Below are positions 1 through 12,334 of a DNA stretch of 64,000 nt, piece after piece (position 1 is the first letter of the stretch; each line of letters starts with the position of its first letter). Location of the stretch: assembly GCF_047948215.1 (NCBI RefSeq), contig NC_134460.1, positions 129,557,324 through 129,621,323 on the forward strand. Reading direction: 5' to 3'. The notes below the pieces were generated by a model. That model made no database searches and was not told where the DNA came from. It worked only from the letters and a program-made list of their open reading frames with translations. The translations under genes and the position numbers were made by a program. Source of the DNA: Lycorma delicatula (lineage: Eukaryota; Arthropoda; Insecta; Hemiptera; Fulgoridae).

Positions 1-905
1 AGTTTGGCTTCCCGGTCACCTTTTCAAACTGAAGTAAAGCCTATCAAAACCCGTCTATCTTGTGTTACGTATTTACCTAGATGAGCAGTTTTTTGAAGTC
101 AAATATAACCATGAAATGCCTGTCTGCATAAATAATCTACCAGGAATTTTTTAGGGTTCTGTTTTGGTCCGATTCTATATTTGAGATAGACCTTTACAAT
201 ACAGAAGATTCACAGTTGTGTCACAGTTATAATTGCGTTCTTCGCAGACGGCACAGCGATTTTGGCGGTAGATGGTGAATCCGACCTGGCATCGGTAAAA
301 CTGCAAGCTTCAGTAGCGTCCAGAACGGCTACTAATTGGCATAGTTGAGCCAGAAAGGCTGCGTAGATGGAGGGTGAAACTCAATCCTTCCAAATGAAAT
401 CACGTGACAATTACCATGAGGAGCAGTAATTTCCCTTCGGTTCAACTGGATCGTCGATTGACCTAGAAGGATTACGTCAGAGAAAAGAGCAGACAACTGA
501 ATGCTAAACTTGCACGAATGTACTTGCTCCTTGGTAGTCAGTCTATTTTGTTCTTGACGAATAAATTGTTGATGGATAAGGTTTTCCTGAAACCAATATG
601 GCGCACAAATATGGGGGACTATTTGTACTAATAACGTTGAGACTATCCAACGGTTTCAAAACAAGGTGTTCAGGTTGCAAACAGGGGCTTCGTGGTTCGC
701 TAGGAACGATGAGGTGTACGGTGTCTTGGGATGCCTCGTGTTCGCGAGGAGATACCGAGGACCAGTAGGGACTACTTATCTAAGCTGGAAAATAATGTGA
801 CTCATCTGCGCTGAATCTAATTCACAATGGAGATGAAGTAAGACAGCTGGGAAGGCTACATGTACTGGACCTCGCAGATCATTGAGGGTATGGATGATCA
901 TTGAA
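1..905 (+). mobile_element. Jockey-like LINE, RT 3' half, left-truncated by window edge
   Basis: This is a degenerate reverse transcriptase of a jockey-type non-LTR retrotransposon, read on the plus strand with stops and frameshifts. From about position 30 the frame gives a YLVLRIYLDEQFFEVKY-like stretch. A remnant of the RT block B (GSVL..ILY) follows near 158-190. The catalytic box at 241-252 reads FADG followed by TAILAV, so the second catalytic Asp is replaced by Gly. Further on come LNPSK-like and VTITMRSSN-like motifs (from about 385) and a QLNAKLARMYLLLGSQS stretch (from about 498), which matches the same region of the copy at 13.9-15.6 kb (QLNAKYRELHSLLRKIS). Several stops interrupt it. 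The endonuclease domain would lie left of the window. It is a dead copy; clade assignment is from motif recognition only. Confidence 0.75.
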
Positions 906-2306
906 CTCCATGATCAGTGGTTGTTATGTTAAAGATATTTTTTCAATATCATTATAACTCTTAATATAGAATGGTAAAGTGATTAATTATGATAAGCCTT
1001 ATATCGTTTTTTATGTTAAAAGTAATGACAATAATCAAGTTATAAGGAAATTTGGACCTTTTATCTCAAGTTATAAGGCCTTTGAAATAACTTAATTAAA
1101 TATATTCTAGACATCAATAGTAAATCAAAGGAAGCAGAAGCATAAATAAGAGTGCAGCTAGAAATGAACTAGAAATCATAATAATGTCCAGTATTACGAA
1201 TAGTCAAGAAAAGTAGTAACAGAAACAAACAACATTTGAAACATAAATGATCATAAACTTATATATAAATACTTTGATGATGCACAAATGACGGAAAGGC
1301 CTTCTTCTAAGTATCATATTAGGTTTCTAGTCCAATATATGTATATACCCTCGTTAATTGCCTTATATCTTCCTCATCGTCTAAGTGGTTAACAGCTAGA
1401 TAGTTTACGTGGTCGTTAAGACTTACTTTAACTTAATTGCAAACCGATTAACTTCCTCTCGAACCCAGTAACTGATACTTGCCGTACCCCGAGTTGGATT
1501 CCGTATATACATACCGGTTTTAGAATTTCTTTGTTCAAGAATAGCTTGTTACTATTTTAAAATAAAAATTAATTATTTTATCTGTTACTTAAATATCCGT
1601 TTACTCTATAAGAAAATTACATAATTCTTGATGGTAAATCTGATATCTCTGCTCTTATTCTGTTAGTAATCCATGATTTCTTAAACTAAATGAATAAAAT
1701 TAAAAATAGAAAAGCTAATATAAGCAGAATTTTATTATTAATGTATTGTAAAGAAAATTGAAAAACTTTCACTGAAGGAAAATAACGCACTATTATAAGC
1801 CCCAAAACGATATTATTCCTCACAAGATAAAAAATAAGAGTTATTTACAGAGTTTGACTTAAATTTACACAACCCACTACTAAAATTTGGATTTCTTATC
1901 TTTGACTAATACGTGTAATTTTTGGGCAAGAATAATGTTTTTGTGATATTTTCTGTACATGTAATAAAAATTAATTTCTAATTTTGAAAGATTATTTTTT
2001 TATAACTGGTAATTTATTGTTTAACAAACATTAATTTGTACTAAAATATTAAAGTTGAGAAATGAACTCAATTATTCATAACATATATTGTATGTCCTTG
2101 ATTCCCACGTAGAATTATTCAGAAAATATCTAATAAAAAAACTATTGTAAGTTGGTGGGTGGAAATATAATTCCGACGTAAATAAGCATAGAAACATAAT
2201 TAATATGGTTTTCAAGAGTCACAATTATATATGTCAATGAAGTGAAACCGAAATCTATTCCATCCTCCTTCCATAATCCACATATTTTTTTTTTTTTTTA
2301 TTCTTT
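906..2306. other. AT-rich spacer, nothing recognised
   Basis: AT-rich sequence with stops in every frame. I see no coding frame, RNA gene or clear repeat boundary. It ends in a T-run just before the SINE copy at 2.3 kb. Confidence 0.4.
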
Positions 2307-2307
2307 A

Positions 2308-2455
2308 TGCCGACCTCCATGGTGCAATGGTAGGATTTTTCCATTAATCCGAAGGTTTCAGATTCGATTCAGAGTCAGACATGGTACTTATTACGCATTA
2401 CAAAATTATTATCCATCAGTAATTATTATTGGGTTTCAGCCTGTTGCTGCAGTAG
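2308..2455 (+). mobile_element. tRNA-headed SINE, family 1, copy 1
   Basis: A short interspersed element whose head keeps both internal RNA polymerase III promoter boxes of a tRNA gene. The A box is TGGTGCAATGG at 2320-2330 and the B box is GATTCGATTC at about 2361-2370. After the head come GAGTCAGACATGGTACTTATT, ATTACAAAATTATTATCCATC and a tail containing AGCCTGTTG near 2440. The same blocks recur in the same order, on the minus strand, at 11,036-11,132; this makes it a repeat family, not a tRNA gene. It cannot fold as a complete tRNA because the sequence 3' of the B box is not an acceptor stem. Confidence 0.65.
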
Positions 2456-4909
2456 ATTTATTTATTATTTATACTCCTAATATTATTTAACCTTTAAAAG
2501 TTATTAAGTTTAGTATTTTAATAAATATATTATTACATTACATATCCAATAAGAAGAAAAAAAATTGTTGATTTTATATATATATTTAGACTAAAATATT
2601 CCATTCCTACAAATTCAAACGTAGAATAAAAATCAAATTTTATGCATATTTATTATTAGTAATTTTGTTATCGGCTAATAATATGTAAAATATGTTCTTG
2701 CAAAAAATTATACAACTTTTAACAATTGTTTGGAAACAAGTTTTATTTTTAACCTTTATGTTTTTTCTCCATAAAAAAACCGGTTTGTTTTAGATGTCTA
2801 AAATATCATCATATAATTAATATTATTGTTTACATTGATTTTAATAATAAAAATAAGTCGTATAAATGTTTATAAAATTTAAAAATGAATGATACTGGTT
2901 ATAAAATTAAAAATTTTTTTTGAGATGATTTTAAAAAAAGTTTTTTCTTAATTATAATCATAGGCACAATTTTAAATTTGCGAAAACGGATAAATTTTTA
3001 ATGTTAAGGCAGATAGATAGATAAAAATTTGAATTCGACTAGTTAATTAGTGAAGTTTTTACTTTCCTTAAATTTATTTACATAAAATTTATAAATATGC
3101 AATTAGTATATGATTAATTTGTAATTGCATTTCAGCATAAATATAATAATGATTAATTAAATATTTGCAAGAAAGATATATTAACGTTTTATTCCATTTC
3201 ATGTACCGAATAAAAAAGCTGATTACACAGTCTTTATTATCTCCTAGTATGGTTATTTATTCTAATACAGTGGAAAAATAATGATACATGAAGAGTTTAA
3301 AAAATTAAAAAAAAAAATCCATATTTAAAACATTTTATCGGTTCCCTCACCCCCAATATTTCCCCAAAATATTTTTTTTTGAGCCACTTGTTCTATTACC
3401 ATGCTTAGGAAGACATAAAAACAATCGATTAAAAATATGCAATGAATAAAAAGATAGTTTTTTTTCTATTTTTGGGGAAGTGGGAGAATTTGGGGACCAA
3501 TTTCTTTTAATTGTAATTTAAATAAAATTATACATATTATATGAATTTTGAATTAAAATCTTATAAAAAATTCCTGATGATGGAGTGACAACTTCAAAGT
3601 ATATTTGGAGATATATTTGAAAATTGTTGGTAAGTGGATCATTAATTTATACAAAAGCTTAATATAAAGCAGAGTTATGTTTGCAACAGTTTGAGAAAAC
3701 TGACCCCAAGAAACTATCTACCTCACTCTCCTGAAATATTGGCCGCAAACTTTTACCAAAAGATTACCCCATATACACAAGTCGCTATACAAAATTTCAT
3801 CAAAATTGGTTTATCAAGTTAAAGGTTATTAAGCTTCAAACAAGCCAACATACGTACGAACATTACCCCTACTTTTTTATATTTGGGGGTCCCTAATTTA
3901 TTTAAGGTTGAGACTATGATGCCAGGAAAATAAACAAAAACCGTTAACTTCGCTTACGCTTCGTTAACGTTTATTTTTCTGTTTCTAATTCATAATAGTA
4001 AGGTAAATTTTTTTTTATAATTCGCACAGACATACTTTTATATATCTCTGATTTTAATGATGTGTACACCATAAATAGCTTAAATCATCTAAAAAATAAC
4101 ATTTCATGGTTTCATGTATCATTTCATAACATTTCAATGGTACATTAGTTTTTTATATAATTGATGTAAGATTTACTCTAAATAGAAAAATTAATAAATA
4201 AAAAAATTAAAAAATGTAACGTATTTTTAATGAAGTTCAAGTGGTTATTTTACATATAAATAAATTGTAATTTAACGTACGTAGTGTATAACATTTTATA
4301 CTAAGTAGAATTAAAATATACCTTCAAATCGGGTCTTCGGATTCTCAAATAAATTATTCTAATCTCTTTCGAAGAGATTTTTTATAGCAGGACTTTTCTT
4401 TATTTATATTAATACTGTGAAATAAATATAAGAATTTTTTTCTCTCAAAAAAAAGAAAACTTAAATTACAGGAGTTTTTTTATAAATCTTAAATTTAAAT
4501 GTAATACTGCGAATTTTTTAATGATTTACAAGTAAAAAGAAATATCATATCAAATTTGTAATTACCAGACAATTAACTGTAACTCTCCACACTTTTCTGT
4601 TTGTGATAATGTTTTATTTTCAACATATCTACTATTAATATCTCACCTCCTTAGTTATTTTTTCTTCTTCTATCCTTGTTTTTTACCGATCCACCCATCT
4701 CCAAATTAACTAAACCTAGATATCTCGACACGTGGCCTACCATCGTCTTACAAGACTCCTCCACAAATTTTTTACTTCTCCTATATATTTTACTATAGTG
4801 TAAAACTCCATACTTAAACAATTTTTTCAATACCAATATATTATTAGATTATCTATACCTGATACTAGTAGCTCGTTATAGGTGAGCTCTTTAACAAATT
4901 ACAAGTACC
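2456..4909. other. AT-rich spacer with possible old repeats
   Basis: No gene is visible. Two parts look less random. Around 3340-3380 and 3465-3505 are C-rich and G-rich runs that are loosely inverted with respect to each other (CCCAATATTTCCCCAAAATA against TATTTTTGGGGAAGTGGGAG). Around 3585-3985 is a moderately GC-richer stretch containing AAATTTCATCAAAATTGGTT, a phrase common in insect dispersed repeats, followed at about 3945-3972 by CGTTAAC and GTTAACG arms around a short spacer. Neither is assigned to a family. Confidence 0.3.
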
Positions 4910-5091
4910 AAATATAAGTTGTGGATACCGATGTTCTTTGGTAGTTGGGTTTCAATTAATCTCAGGGATGGTCGACCTGAGACTGTACAAGACTACACTT
5001 CTTTTACATCATACATATTATCCTCATTCATCCTCCGAAGAAATATCTTACGGTGGTTCTGGAGGCTAAACAGCGTAAAGAGAGAGTATCA
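4910..5091 (+). mobile_element. SINE family 2, body and tail (headless copy A)
   Basis: Body and 3' tail of a second SINE family, lacking the tRNA head. Diagnostic blocks are GTTCTTTGGTAGTTGGGTTT (4932-4951), CTGAGACTGTACAAGACTAC (4977-4996), CATCCTCATTCATCCTCCGA and the tail CGGTGGTTCTGGAGGCTAAACAG ending near 5080, then a GAGAGAG run. The body block recurs in minus orientation at 44,684-44,857 next to a tRNA-like head, and the tail recurs at 44,856-44,912 and 45,693-45,816. That recurrence is the evidence for one family. Confidence 0.65.
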
Positions 5092-8000
5092 AATATAGAT
5101 CGAATAAATAACATAAAATAATAAAAAATTTCTTAAAATATTTGTATGGAGTTTTGCACTTTATAGTAATGAAAAAAAAAAAAATGATAGGAATAACAGA
5201 AAGGAAAAAAATGTAAAGTCCCTATCTTAGAAATTTACAGAATGAACTCTAATTTCATTATTATAATTATTATTAATTAATGCTATTAGGACGTGCAAAA
5301 TGATTATTAATTTTAATTAACGTGACCGTTGAGTATTTCACTTCTTTACTGAAAAATATGTTTACATATTAATATACATAAAACCATAATGTGTAAATCA
5401 ATGGGAAATAGATTTTTTTTCTCATGATATTTACTTAATACCCATAGTTAATTTTAATGTCAAAGTATGTTAGTCAACCACTTAAAACAGAGGTTTACTT
5501 ATACAGGATATTGCCTATAAAATTATAAGTTAACCTTATAGTTGAGAAGAAACATGCAGAGTAGATAATATAAAATTAAATATACAAGAAATAAGAGTAA
5601 TAACAATAATAATTACTTAAGTTATTACTAACTTTCTTCTTTAACACGTTAAAAAAGGAAATTTCATGTTAAATGTTGTATATTTGTTAGTTTACATTAA
5701 CATAAGACACATGCGTGCTCGGAATACTGCATGATAAAATACGATATGTATATATACATATAGACAATAAATTCTATAACTAACTTATACTGTACTTCAT
5801 TTAAACTATATCTATTATTAGTCGATGCAAAACTTTATAACCTGCATTCATGTCTAAGGCAATCCCACCCTCCACCAATCCACAATAGACTTTTCCACTT
5901 TCTAAACTAAACCACTGCACACGCTTTCATCAACCACTTCAAATAAATTTTTCAATCTCATTACTTTAGTCTTTCTTAATCCCATCATGACATAATATTG
6001 AAGTCTTAAATTTTATCTATGTAAAATAAATAAATTTATACATGTACATAACATAAATTTATAATAGTAATCCTTAATAGTAAAGATTGCTAACTTTAAT
6101 ACTAATCTTTAATTAGTTATATTTTAAATTAAATGTGGTAATACGTTAATAAGATTAAAAAATTACTACGATACAGAGTTCATAAAAAAACAAAACATAA
6201 ATATTTTAATTTTCACCCGAGACATGTTATCATAATGAAGAATAATGATTATCAAAATAAAATAATAATTCAAGTAATCAGATGTTTTTATAGTAACATA
6301 TTCTCAAACGTCACTTGTGGGACTCATACTATAACTTCAAAATTTAATTTGTTATTTTAAAATATTTAGAAATATAAAAAATTATATAAAAATTAAACTA
6401 TTCATAATAAAATAGTAATTATTATTATATTAAATTAATTATTATTAATTAAATTATTATTAAAATTATATTAAATATTTATAAATATTTAATTTTAAAA
6501 TATTTATTAGTAATTTACCTTCGATTGGTTTGATTTTAAATTTACTGTTTAATTTTTTTTTAAGTCAAGAAAAAATGCATAAAAATTTGAAACAAAAGTT
6601 GTGAAGTATATTCATTGCGACAATTTCACACAGACGACTTCTACAGCAACACATTTTCTTTATTATGATTTAGTTTATTGTTGACAGTTGTCATCAACTC
6701 AATTTGCCAAATCACTTTCTATCCAATTTTATGTACATCCATAACAAATGGAAAATTATTTACAAAGATCAGGTTGGTAAAAAATCGTTTTAGCAGTATC
6801 AGTTTTTTCCCCGCCGGGAGCTGTACTAGATCCCCAGCTACCAAAAAAGAATAATCGATATTGAAAAAATAAAAAAAAATAGTGAAAAGTACTTTTTTTT
6901 CTAAAACAGTAGAATATAAAATTATCTAATAATAATTTTACGATTGTAAGATTTATAGCTGAGTTTTATTAATATTAATTCCGGTTCTATATCAAAATAT
7001 GTAATAAAAAATGAATGCTCTTATTACTTTGGCACTGTCTTCTAAATATTTCAAACTTGCTCTTACTAAATCTTTGATCTAGCATTTTTTAAAGATGTAT
7101 AGTAATTTGATTGTTTATTTTGACATTATTTACGTAAACTGTATATCTTACTGCTTATTCCATCTAAGTTTCTATCGCAGTTAAACATCATGTACGGATT
7201 GCACGAATACTTACATGGAAATGGTTGATAAGGTTAGCAACCGATAACCACAGATGTGGGAAATGAACTCGGATCTGAGAGATCGGCAATATTAGAAAGA
7301 AAAAGAAGTAAAAGAAGAGTTATAAAGAATAAGAAATAAGAAGAAGCATGCTCAAACGCGTTAACATAGAACAGATCATAAATGTGTAACTATAGCCACA
7401 ACATTATAATAATAAATATAATAATGATAGATCAACATAGAATCGATATGAAAAGAGTTGGCAGATAAAATCGATTAACCGGTCACGTACTGTGGCCCCG
7501 AAGATTCTTCTACAAAAGGGTCGATCGGGGGAAGACATTTTAACGCCATTATGTCACGTGATCAAATAACACAAAGAGTGGACATTCCCTTGCGTTTGCT
7601 TTAATAGAAAGAGATAGATAATATGATCGCTTTTTACTTTTCTCTCTCGCTCTTTCGGAGACAATTCATTTTTTATGTTAGGATGGATCAGAACGAGCCG
7701 AGTCGAGTCGAGACATCATCGAACGGATGATGAAGAACAAGAAGTGAGTAAAAGATGAAGAAGAAAGAAATATAGAAGAAGAAGAGGTCCTTCTCTTCTT
7801 CTAATAAAACAAACAGCCGGTTCTATCACGTCATAGAACAAAGAGACACACAATAGCTCGGCTAGATTGGAAACGGAGGATTCTGTTGTAATTTTCACAT
7901 GATTTCTCTGTTAGACACGGTCCTACAAAGACCTACCAACGAAGAATCAACAACGAACGGACGACTCCTGTTGGTTTTAATAAAACTTGAGTCGTACAAA

Positions 8001-8594
8001 AAACATAGACGATCCAGAGATCTATCTATTCCCTCCCCCCTCTCGCCCAAAATCCCACCTTACCACCCTTACACCCCGTCATCAGACACATGATCAATCA
8101 TTACGACACAATAGTAGTAGAAAACTGTTTCTTTCCCTTACCCTGTAACTAATCTTTGCTTGCTTACAATTCTTTTGTCCACAATACCTACACTACATTA
8201 TATTACATCTGCTCTATGTAAGCTCTCCTACTGTTGTTGTAGTTGTTGTTGATAGGTTTGTTGATTTTAATTCTTTTTATTTCTTTTTCTATTATTTTTT
8301 TATTTCAGTTTCTTGTCACTATTACTAGTATTAGTATTGTAACACTAAATCTACTTCTGACTCTGTTATGAACCTAATTCTTCTTTACACAAACATAATA
8401 TATAGGCCTATGTGTTTCTATTATATTATACATTAAAGTTAATAAAAAACGGCGCATGGATACAAAAACAAATAACCTGTATCAACAACAACGGATATAA
8501 CCTAACCTGACCTATAAATAACCCGGCAAATTAAAACACAATATAAAAAATAACATCATAAAAATTTAATTATATTGACTTATGATTGAAATTA
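5092..8594. other. AT-rich spacer, partly GC-richer at 7.4-8.1 kb
   Basis: Nothing recognisable is coded here. From about 7480 to 8090 the composition is less AT-rich, with purine-rich and pyrimidine-rich tracts, and two short frames diverge near 7898; neither resembles a known protein. A short (GTT)n-like run lies at about 8229-8253. The region could hold a regulatory segment or an untranslated exon, but no splice or promoter signal decides this. Confidence 0.3.
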
Positions 8595-8617
8595 CTATAT
8601 ATATATATATATATATA
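8595..8617. repeat. (AT)n microsatellite
   Basis: About 11 uninterrupted AT units. Confidence 0.9.
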
Positions 8618-10716
8618 AAATGAGATAGCTCACCATTTTTTTATTCATCAATTTACTTAAAATTATTATAAAATAAGATTTTAAAGTAAATTTATTGTTT
8701 CTGTAAAACTGTTTATAATTACATTTTAATAATGTAAAACAAAACACAAGATAATTTTTTAAATATTTTTCATAATAGATGGAAAAAATTTTATTTTTAT
8801 GGTAACGACCATTGAAGACGGAGAATTACAGTTGCTACACGAAATGATTTTTTTTTCCCACAACAATAATTCTTACCTGATCTGGATTTGAATCCAAAAC
8901 CTTAGATATGAAAAATTACGACTGAAAGGTCAACAGTGAAGGAGGAGACATATAATTCTAGCTAAAGTAGCAAAGACGTTTATCTAAAATACTATTTGTA
9001 TTTTTAATCTTATTTAAAAACATTTTTTATAGTGATTTATTTTATAAGATTCTCATTAGATTTACTACCCACGTTTAATAATAATTATGAAAGATATAAT
9101 TACATTAGTTTTTAATTTATGCCTTTTTGTTTATTTATTATTATCAATATCATTGTTTTTCAACAAATAACAAATATTACTCCAAATTCCATAATTTTAA
9201 TGATATAATCCTTAAAATGTGCTAAAAATCATAAAATGTGACGTATATGATATAAAATATTAGATTTAAAATTTAATAGGTATTTTACAGTAGAAATATT
9301 GAAAAATTGGATGAGTAAATCATAGAAAATAATATCATTATGAAAAACTAGAAGAAAAACTAATAATGTTTTTACTATACTTGATTTGTTTTAATGCAAA
9401 TACGTTTTTAGGCTTACACCATAAAAAATATATGAATATTTTTTAAATTGATTTTATCTCAAGATAATATTGTAACAGGATGATTAACTGAAAATTAACA
9501 TTAGTAACTTTTTAATAATTATAAATGAGATTAAAATAAAAATACAAAAATAGAAACGTAGAGACGTTATACGTGAAATAAGTAGGCTACTACTATAAGT
9601 AGTAATTTAGAAGTAGTCTGAATACTTACGAAAATATAACAGACGCAAAATATAAATGAATTGTATAACTGAAACATGATAAATTAAACACGAAATGTTG
9701 TAAAGAAATACAATAAAAAAAAAGGGGGAAAAACACAAAATGCGAATGCTAGAATGACTGGCAGTTCAGAAAGGGGGTTCATACTAAAGTGCATGTGAAG
9801 CGTAATTAGCGGAGACCGTTGAAGAGGGGGTTGAAAAAAATTTCAACACCTCCTGTAGTCAAAAGCTGTTTGTATGGTGCGAACTGTAATAGAGGACGGA
9901 TAATCGATAAAGAAGCATGCAATGCGTGTCAAGTCCACACTGCGTTATGTCATCTTTTCATAACTTAGTTTTGTTTTATTTCTATTACTACTCGTACAAT
10001 TAAAAACAGTATCAATAATTATTGTAATAATAATTTTTTAATTTGTATTTTATTGATATACTTGACTTATCCAGAAAATTAATAGAAAAATTAAAGTTTT
10101 ACATGTTGTTAATCAATCACTATTATTTAAATACAAGTAGTTCTCTTTCAGTAGAAGTTTACTTGGTATTTAAAATAAGTACAATATAATCCACCAAAAG
10201 ACATTTAGAGAAAAAGGAAGAAAGACATGAAATTTTATTATAAAATGTACGTTGTTCGCCAAAATAATAAATAAAAAAAATTAAAAACATCTAAAAAATT
10301 GAAAGTATTTTCAATCAGGACGAGCTGAAGGTAAAAAAGTGTTTTTGTTGTTTTTTATGTACATCTAGATAATGGCTAATATATCTTACAAGCAGAAAAT
10401 AAATTACTGACTTCCTACGCAACAAATCTTGGCATAGTCCATCTTTCTATTATAGTCTAGGCTACGAGTAGGCTAACTATTTAAGGCATTGTTACAATAT
10501 TTAATAATAAACTATCGTCTAGGATAATAATTTAAGCGATTATAGGAATCTGTGACAAGCAAAGTGAATTTTTCTTACATTTTTTAAGTATCTCTTACTA
10601 GTAAATTTACAAAAAATAGTTAACTGAATACAAAATTTATTGATGTTTAAACTAAAAATTATTGAATCGATCCCAATAAACTTTGCCTTTTACTTTTAAA
10701 TCTATATTTATATATA
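8618..10716. other. AT-rich spacer, nothing recognised
   Basis: AT-rich sequence with no open frame of note. A G-rich patch near 9720-9900 (GGGGG runs, TTGAAAAAAATTTCAA inverted repeat at about 9831-9846) is the only local departure in composition. Confidence 0.35.
10705..10716. repeat. Candidate target-site duplication, left
   Basis: TATTTATATATA directly next to the poly(A) end of the LINE tail; the identical 12 bases occur at 10,961-10,972 next to its truncated 5' end. The AT-rich context lowers the certainty. Confidence 0.5.
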
Positions 10717-10960
10717 TTTTTTTTTTTTTTTTTGTCTTCAGTCATTTGACTGGTTTGATGCAGCTCTCCAAGATTCCCTATCTAGTGCTAGTCGTTTCAT
10801 TTCAGTATACCCTCTACATCCTAGATCCCCAACAATTTGTTTTACATACTCCAAACGTGGCCTGCCTACACAATTTTTCCCTTCTACCTGTCCTTCCAAT
10901 ATTAAAGCGACTATTCCAGGATGCCTTAGTATGTGGCCTATAAGTCTGTCTCTATTACAC
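10717..10960 (-). mobile_element. 5'-truncated LINE tail with poly(A)
   Basis: This minus-strand non-LTR fragment keeps only the extreme C-terminus of ORF2 and a poly(A) tail (T-run 10,717-10,733 on the plus strand). From 10,955 down to the TGA at 10,742-10,744 the frame is open for about 70 codons with no lesion. It reads RDRLIGHILRHPGIVALILE, then GRPRLEYVKQI, and ends in RESWRAASNQSND. This ending is characteristic of a widespread insect LINE family whose exact clade I cannot fix. The intact frame, the poly(A) and the matching flanks suggest a fairly recent insertion. The 5' truncation is typical of incomplete reverse transcription. The RT at 63.66-64.0 kb may belong to the same family. 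Confidence 0.75.
10742..10955 (-). pseudogene. LINE ORF2 C-terminal fragment
   Basis: Open fragment of about 70 codons encoding the end of a non-LTR ORF2 protein. It has no start of its own because the element is truncated, so no function is expected. The motif GHILRHPG followed by GRPRLEY and the terminal SWRAASNQS are the recognition features. The reverse transcriptase and endonuclease domains are absent. Confidence 0.7.
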
Positions 10961-10972
10961 TATTTATATATA
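10961..10972. repeat. Candidate target-site duplication, right
   Basis: TATTTATATATA, identical to 10,705-10,716. It lies inside a perfect 22-bp palindrome at 10,958-10,979 (CACTATTTATA and its complement). Confidence 0.5.
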
Positions 10973-11035
10973 AATAGTGCAAATTTTATGGTTGTGTTAA
11001 AATTTGAAATAATAATATTTATTTATTTAAATAAT

Positions 11036-11132
11036 AACAACAGGCTTACGCTCTCTTTCAGTTACCGATGGATGATGAATTTTGCTGCGTACGAAGGACG
11101 CCATGCCCTGGCCAGGATTCAGACCCGGGACG
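11036..11132 (-). mobile_element. tRNA-headed SINE, family 1, copy 2 (5' truncated)
   Basis: Minus-strand copy of the SINE at 2.3 kb. The B box reads GGGTCTGAATCC (11,115-11,126 on the plus strand), followed by a GGGCATGGCG block, AAAATTCATCATCCATCGGT and a tail with GCCTGTTGTTATTATTT. The A box is missing: the head stops at a long (AT)n array immediately to the right. Confidence 0.6.
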
Positions 11133-11136
11133 CTAT

Positions 11137-11140
<4 letters not shown>

Positions 11141-11175
<35 letters not shown>
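11141..11175. repeat. (AT)n microsatellite next to SINE
   Basis: About 17 AT units, directly adjoining the truncated head of the SINE copy. Confidence 0.9.
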
Positions 11176-11181
<6 letters not shown>

Positions 11182-12265
11182 GTAAAAAATTACTCGTACA
11201 CAGAATTAACCAATTTTTATTCTGAGAAGCCTTTGAATTCGGATTTGCTTATCATTAATGAAAAAACAATTTTTATATAGTTAAGGCTAACAGATATCAA
11301 CCGATAAGCTTTCAGATCATTTTGTATAGACATATTTGTATGAAAATTGATCAAAATACCACTAATTCGTAGCACATTCAACATATTAAAAAAAAAGTAA
11401 TATGAATCTAAGACGAATGTAAACGCTGCATAACAAAAAACTATCAATGTTTCAATTATTTTAAAAACTTTATTTAAAATAAATTTCTTAGAACGGTGTA
11501 AAAGTTTAGTAAAATTATATTAATGTATTACCATTTACGATATTGAAATATTTTTCGATGTATTTTTAAAATCTAAAATTAATTTTCAAAAGATTTTTTT
11601 TCAAGTCAAATTGTAGATTTATCCCAAAACAAAATTTTACATTATTGAAAAAATAAAAATTTAATAACGTAAAAGTAGTTAAGTGAAAAGAAATATTTTA
11701 CCAATTTCAGAAAGATAAAGTAATTAAAATGTTCTTGTCACAGTATATTAAATTTTTATAACAAAAATTCAATAAAAAGTAATATTTGTATTATTTTATT
11801 CTCCCTCCGATAACTCCAGGGCTACGTTGAAATACACATTTTTTCTTTTTTTTTGTTAAGATAAGAATTTGAATGAAGACAGAGAAGATAGCACTGGCAA
11901 TAATAAAAATTCTTATCTCATATAAAAAAAATTAATTAGCGAAAGATCCAGTGTATTAAGAATTTTCATATATGAAGTGTTTTAAAAATTTCACAGGAAA
12001 ATATAATTACTATAAATAAAAATTTAAATAAAACTTTATTGGGTTATCAAATAAACAATCATGTTTTTATAATTTTTTTGTTTATGAATTTTTTTAATAA
12101 CTCATCAACTCTAGAGAATTGAAAAATATTGTCGTAAGATTTAAAAATAAATAAATTACATAAAAAGAAAATAATTTTTCACATACATCTAACAGAATTA
12201 ATAAATAAAAACGTATACTTCTCTGACAACATATATGTGTATCTATATACGTTTGTGAGAACATT
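11176..12265. other. AT-rich spacer, nothing recognised
   Basis: No gene, RNA or repeat family recognised. Confidence 0.4.
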
Positions 12266-12274
12266 TTATATATA

Positions 12275-12333
<59 letters not shown>
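12266..12333. repeat. (AT)n microsatellite, interrupted
   Basis: About 68 bases of AT repeat with one TATT interruption near 12,281. Confidence 0.9.

Positions 12334-12334
<1 letters not shown>

Noticed and set aside
10683..10943. Plus-strand frame of 86 codons at 10.7 kb
   Set aside because: It is the reverse strand of the LINE ORF2 C-terminus, whose reading is supported by family motifs and the poly(A) tail.
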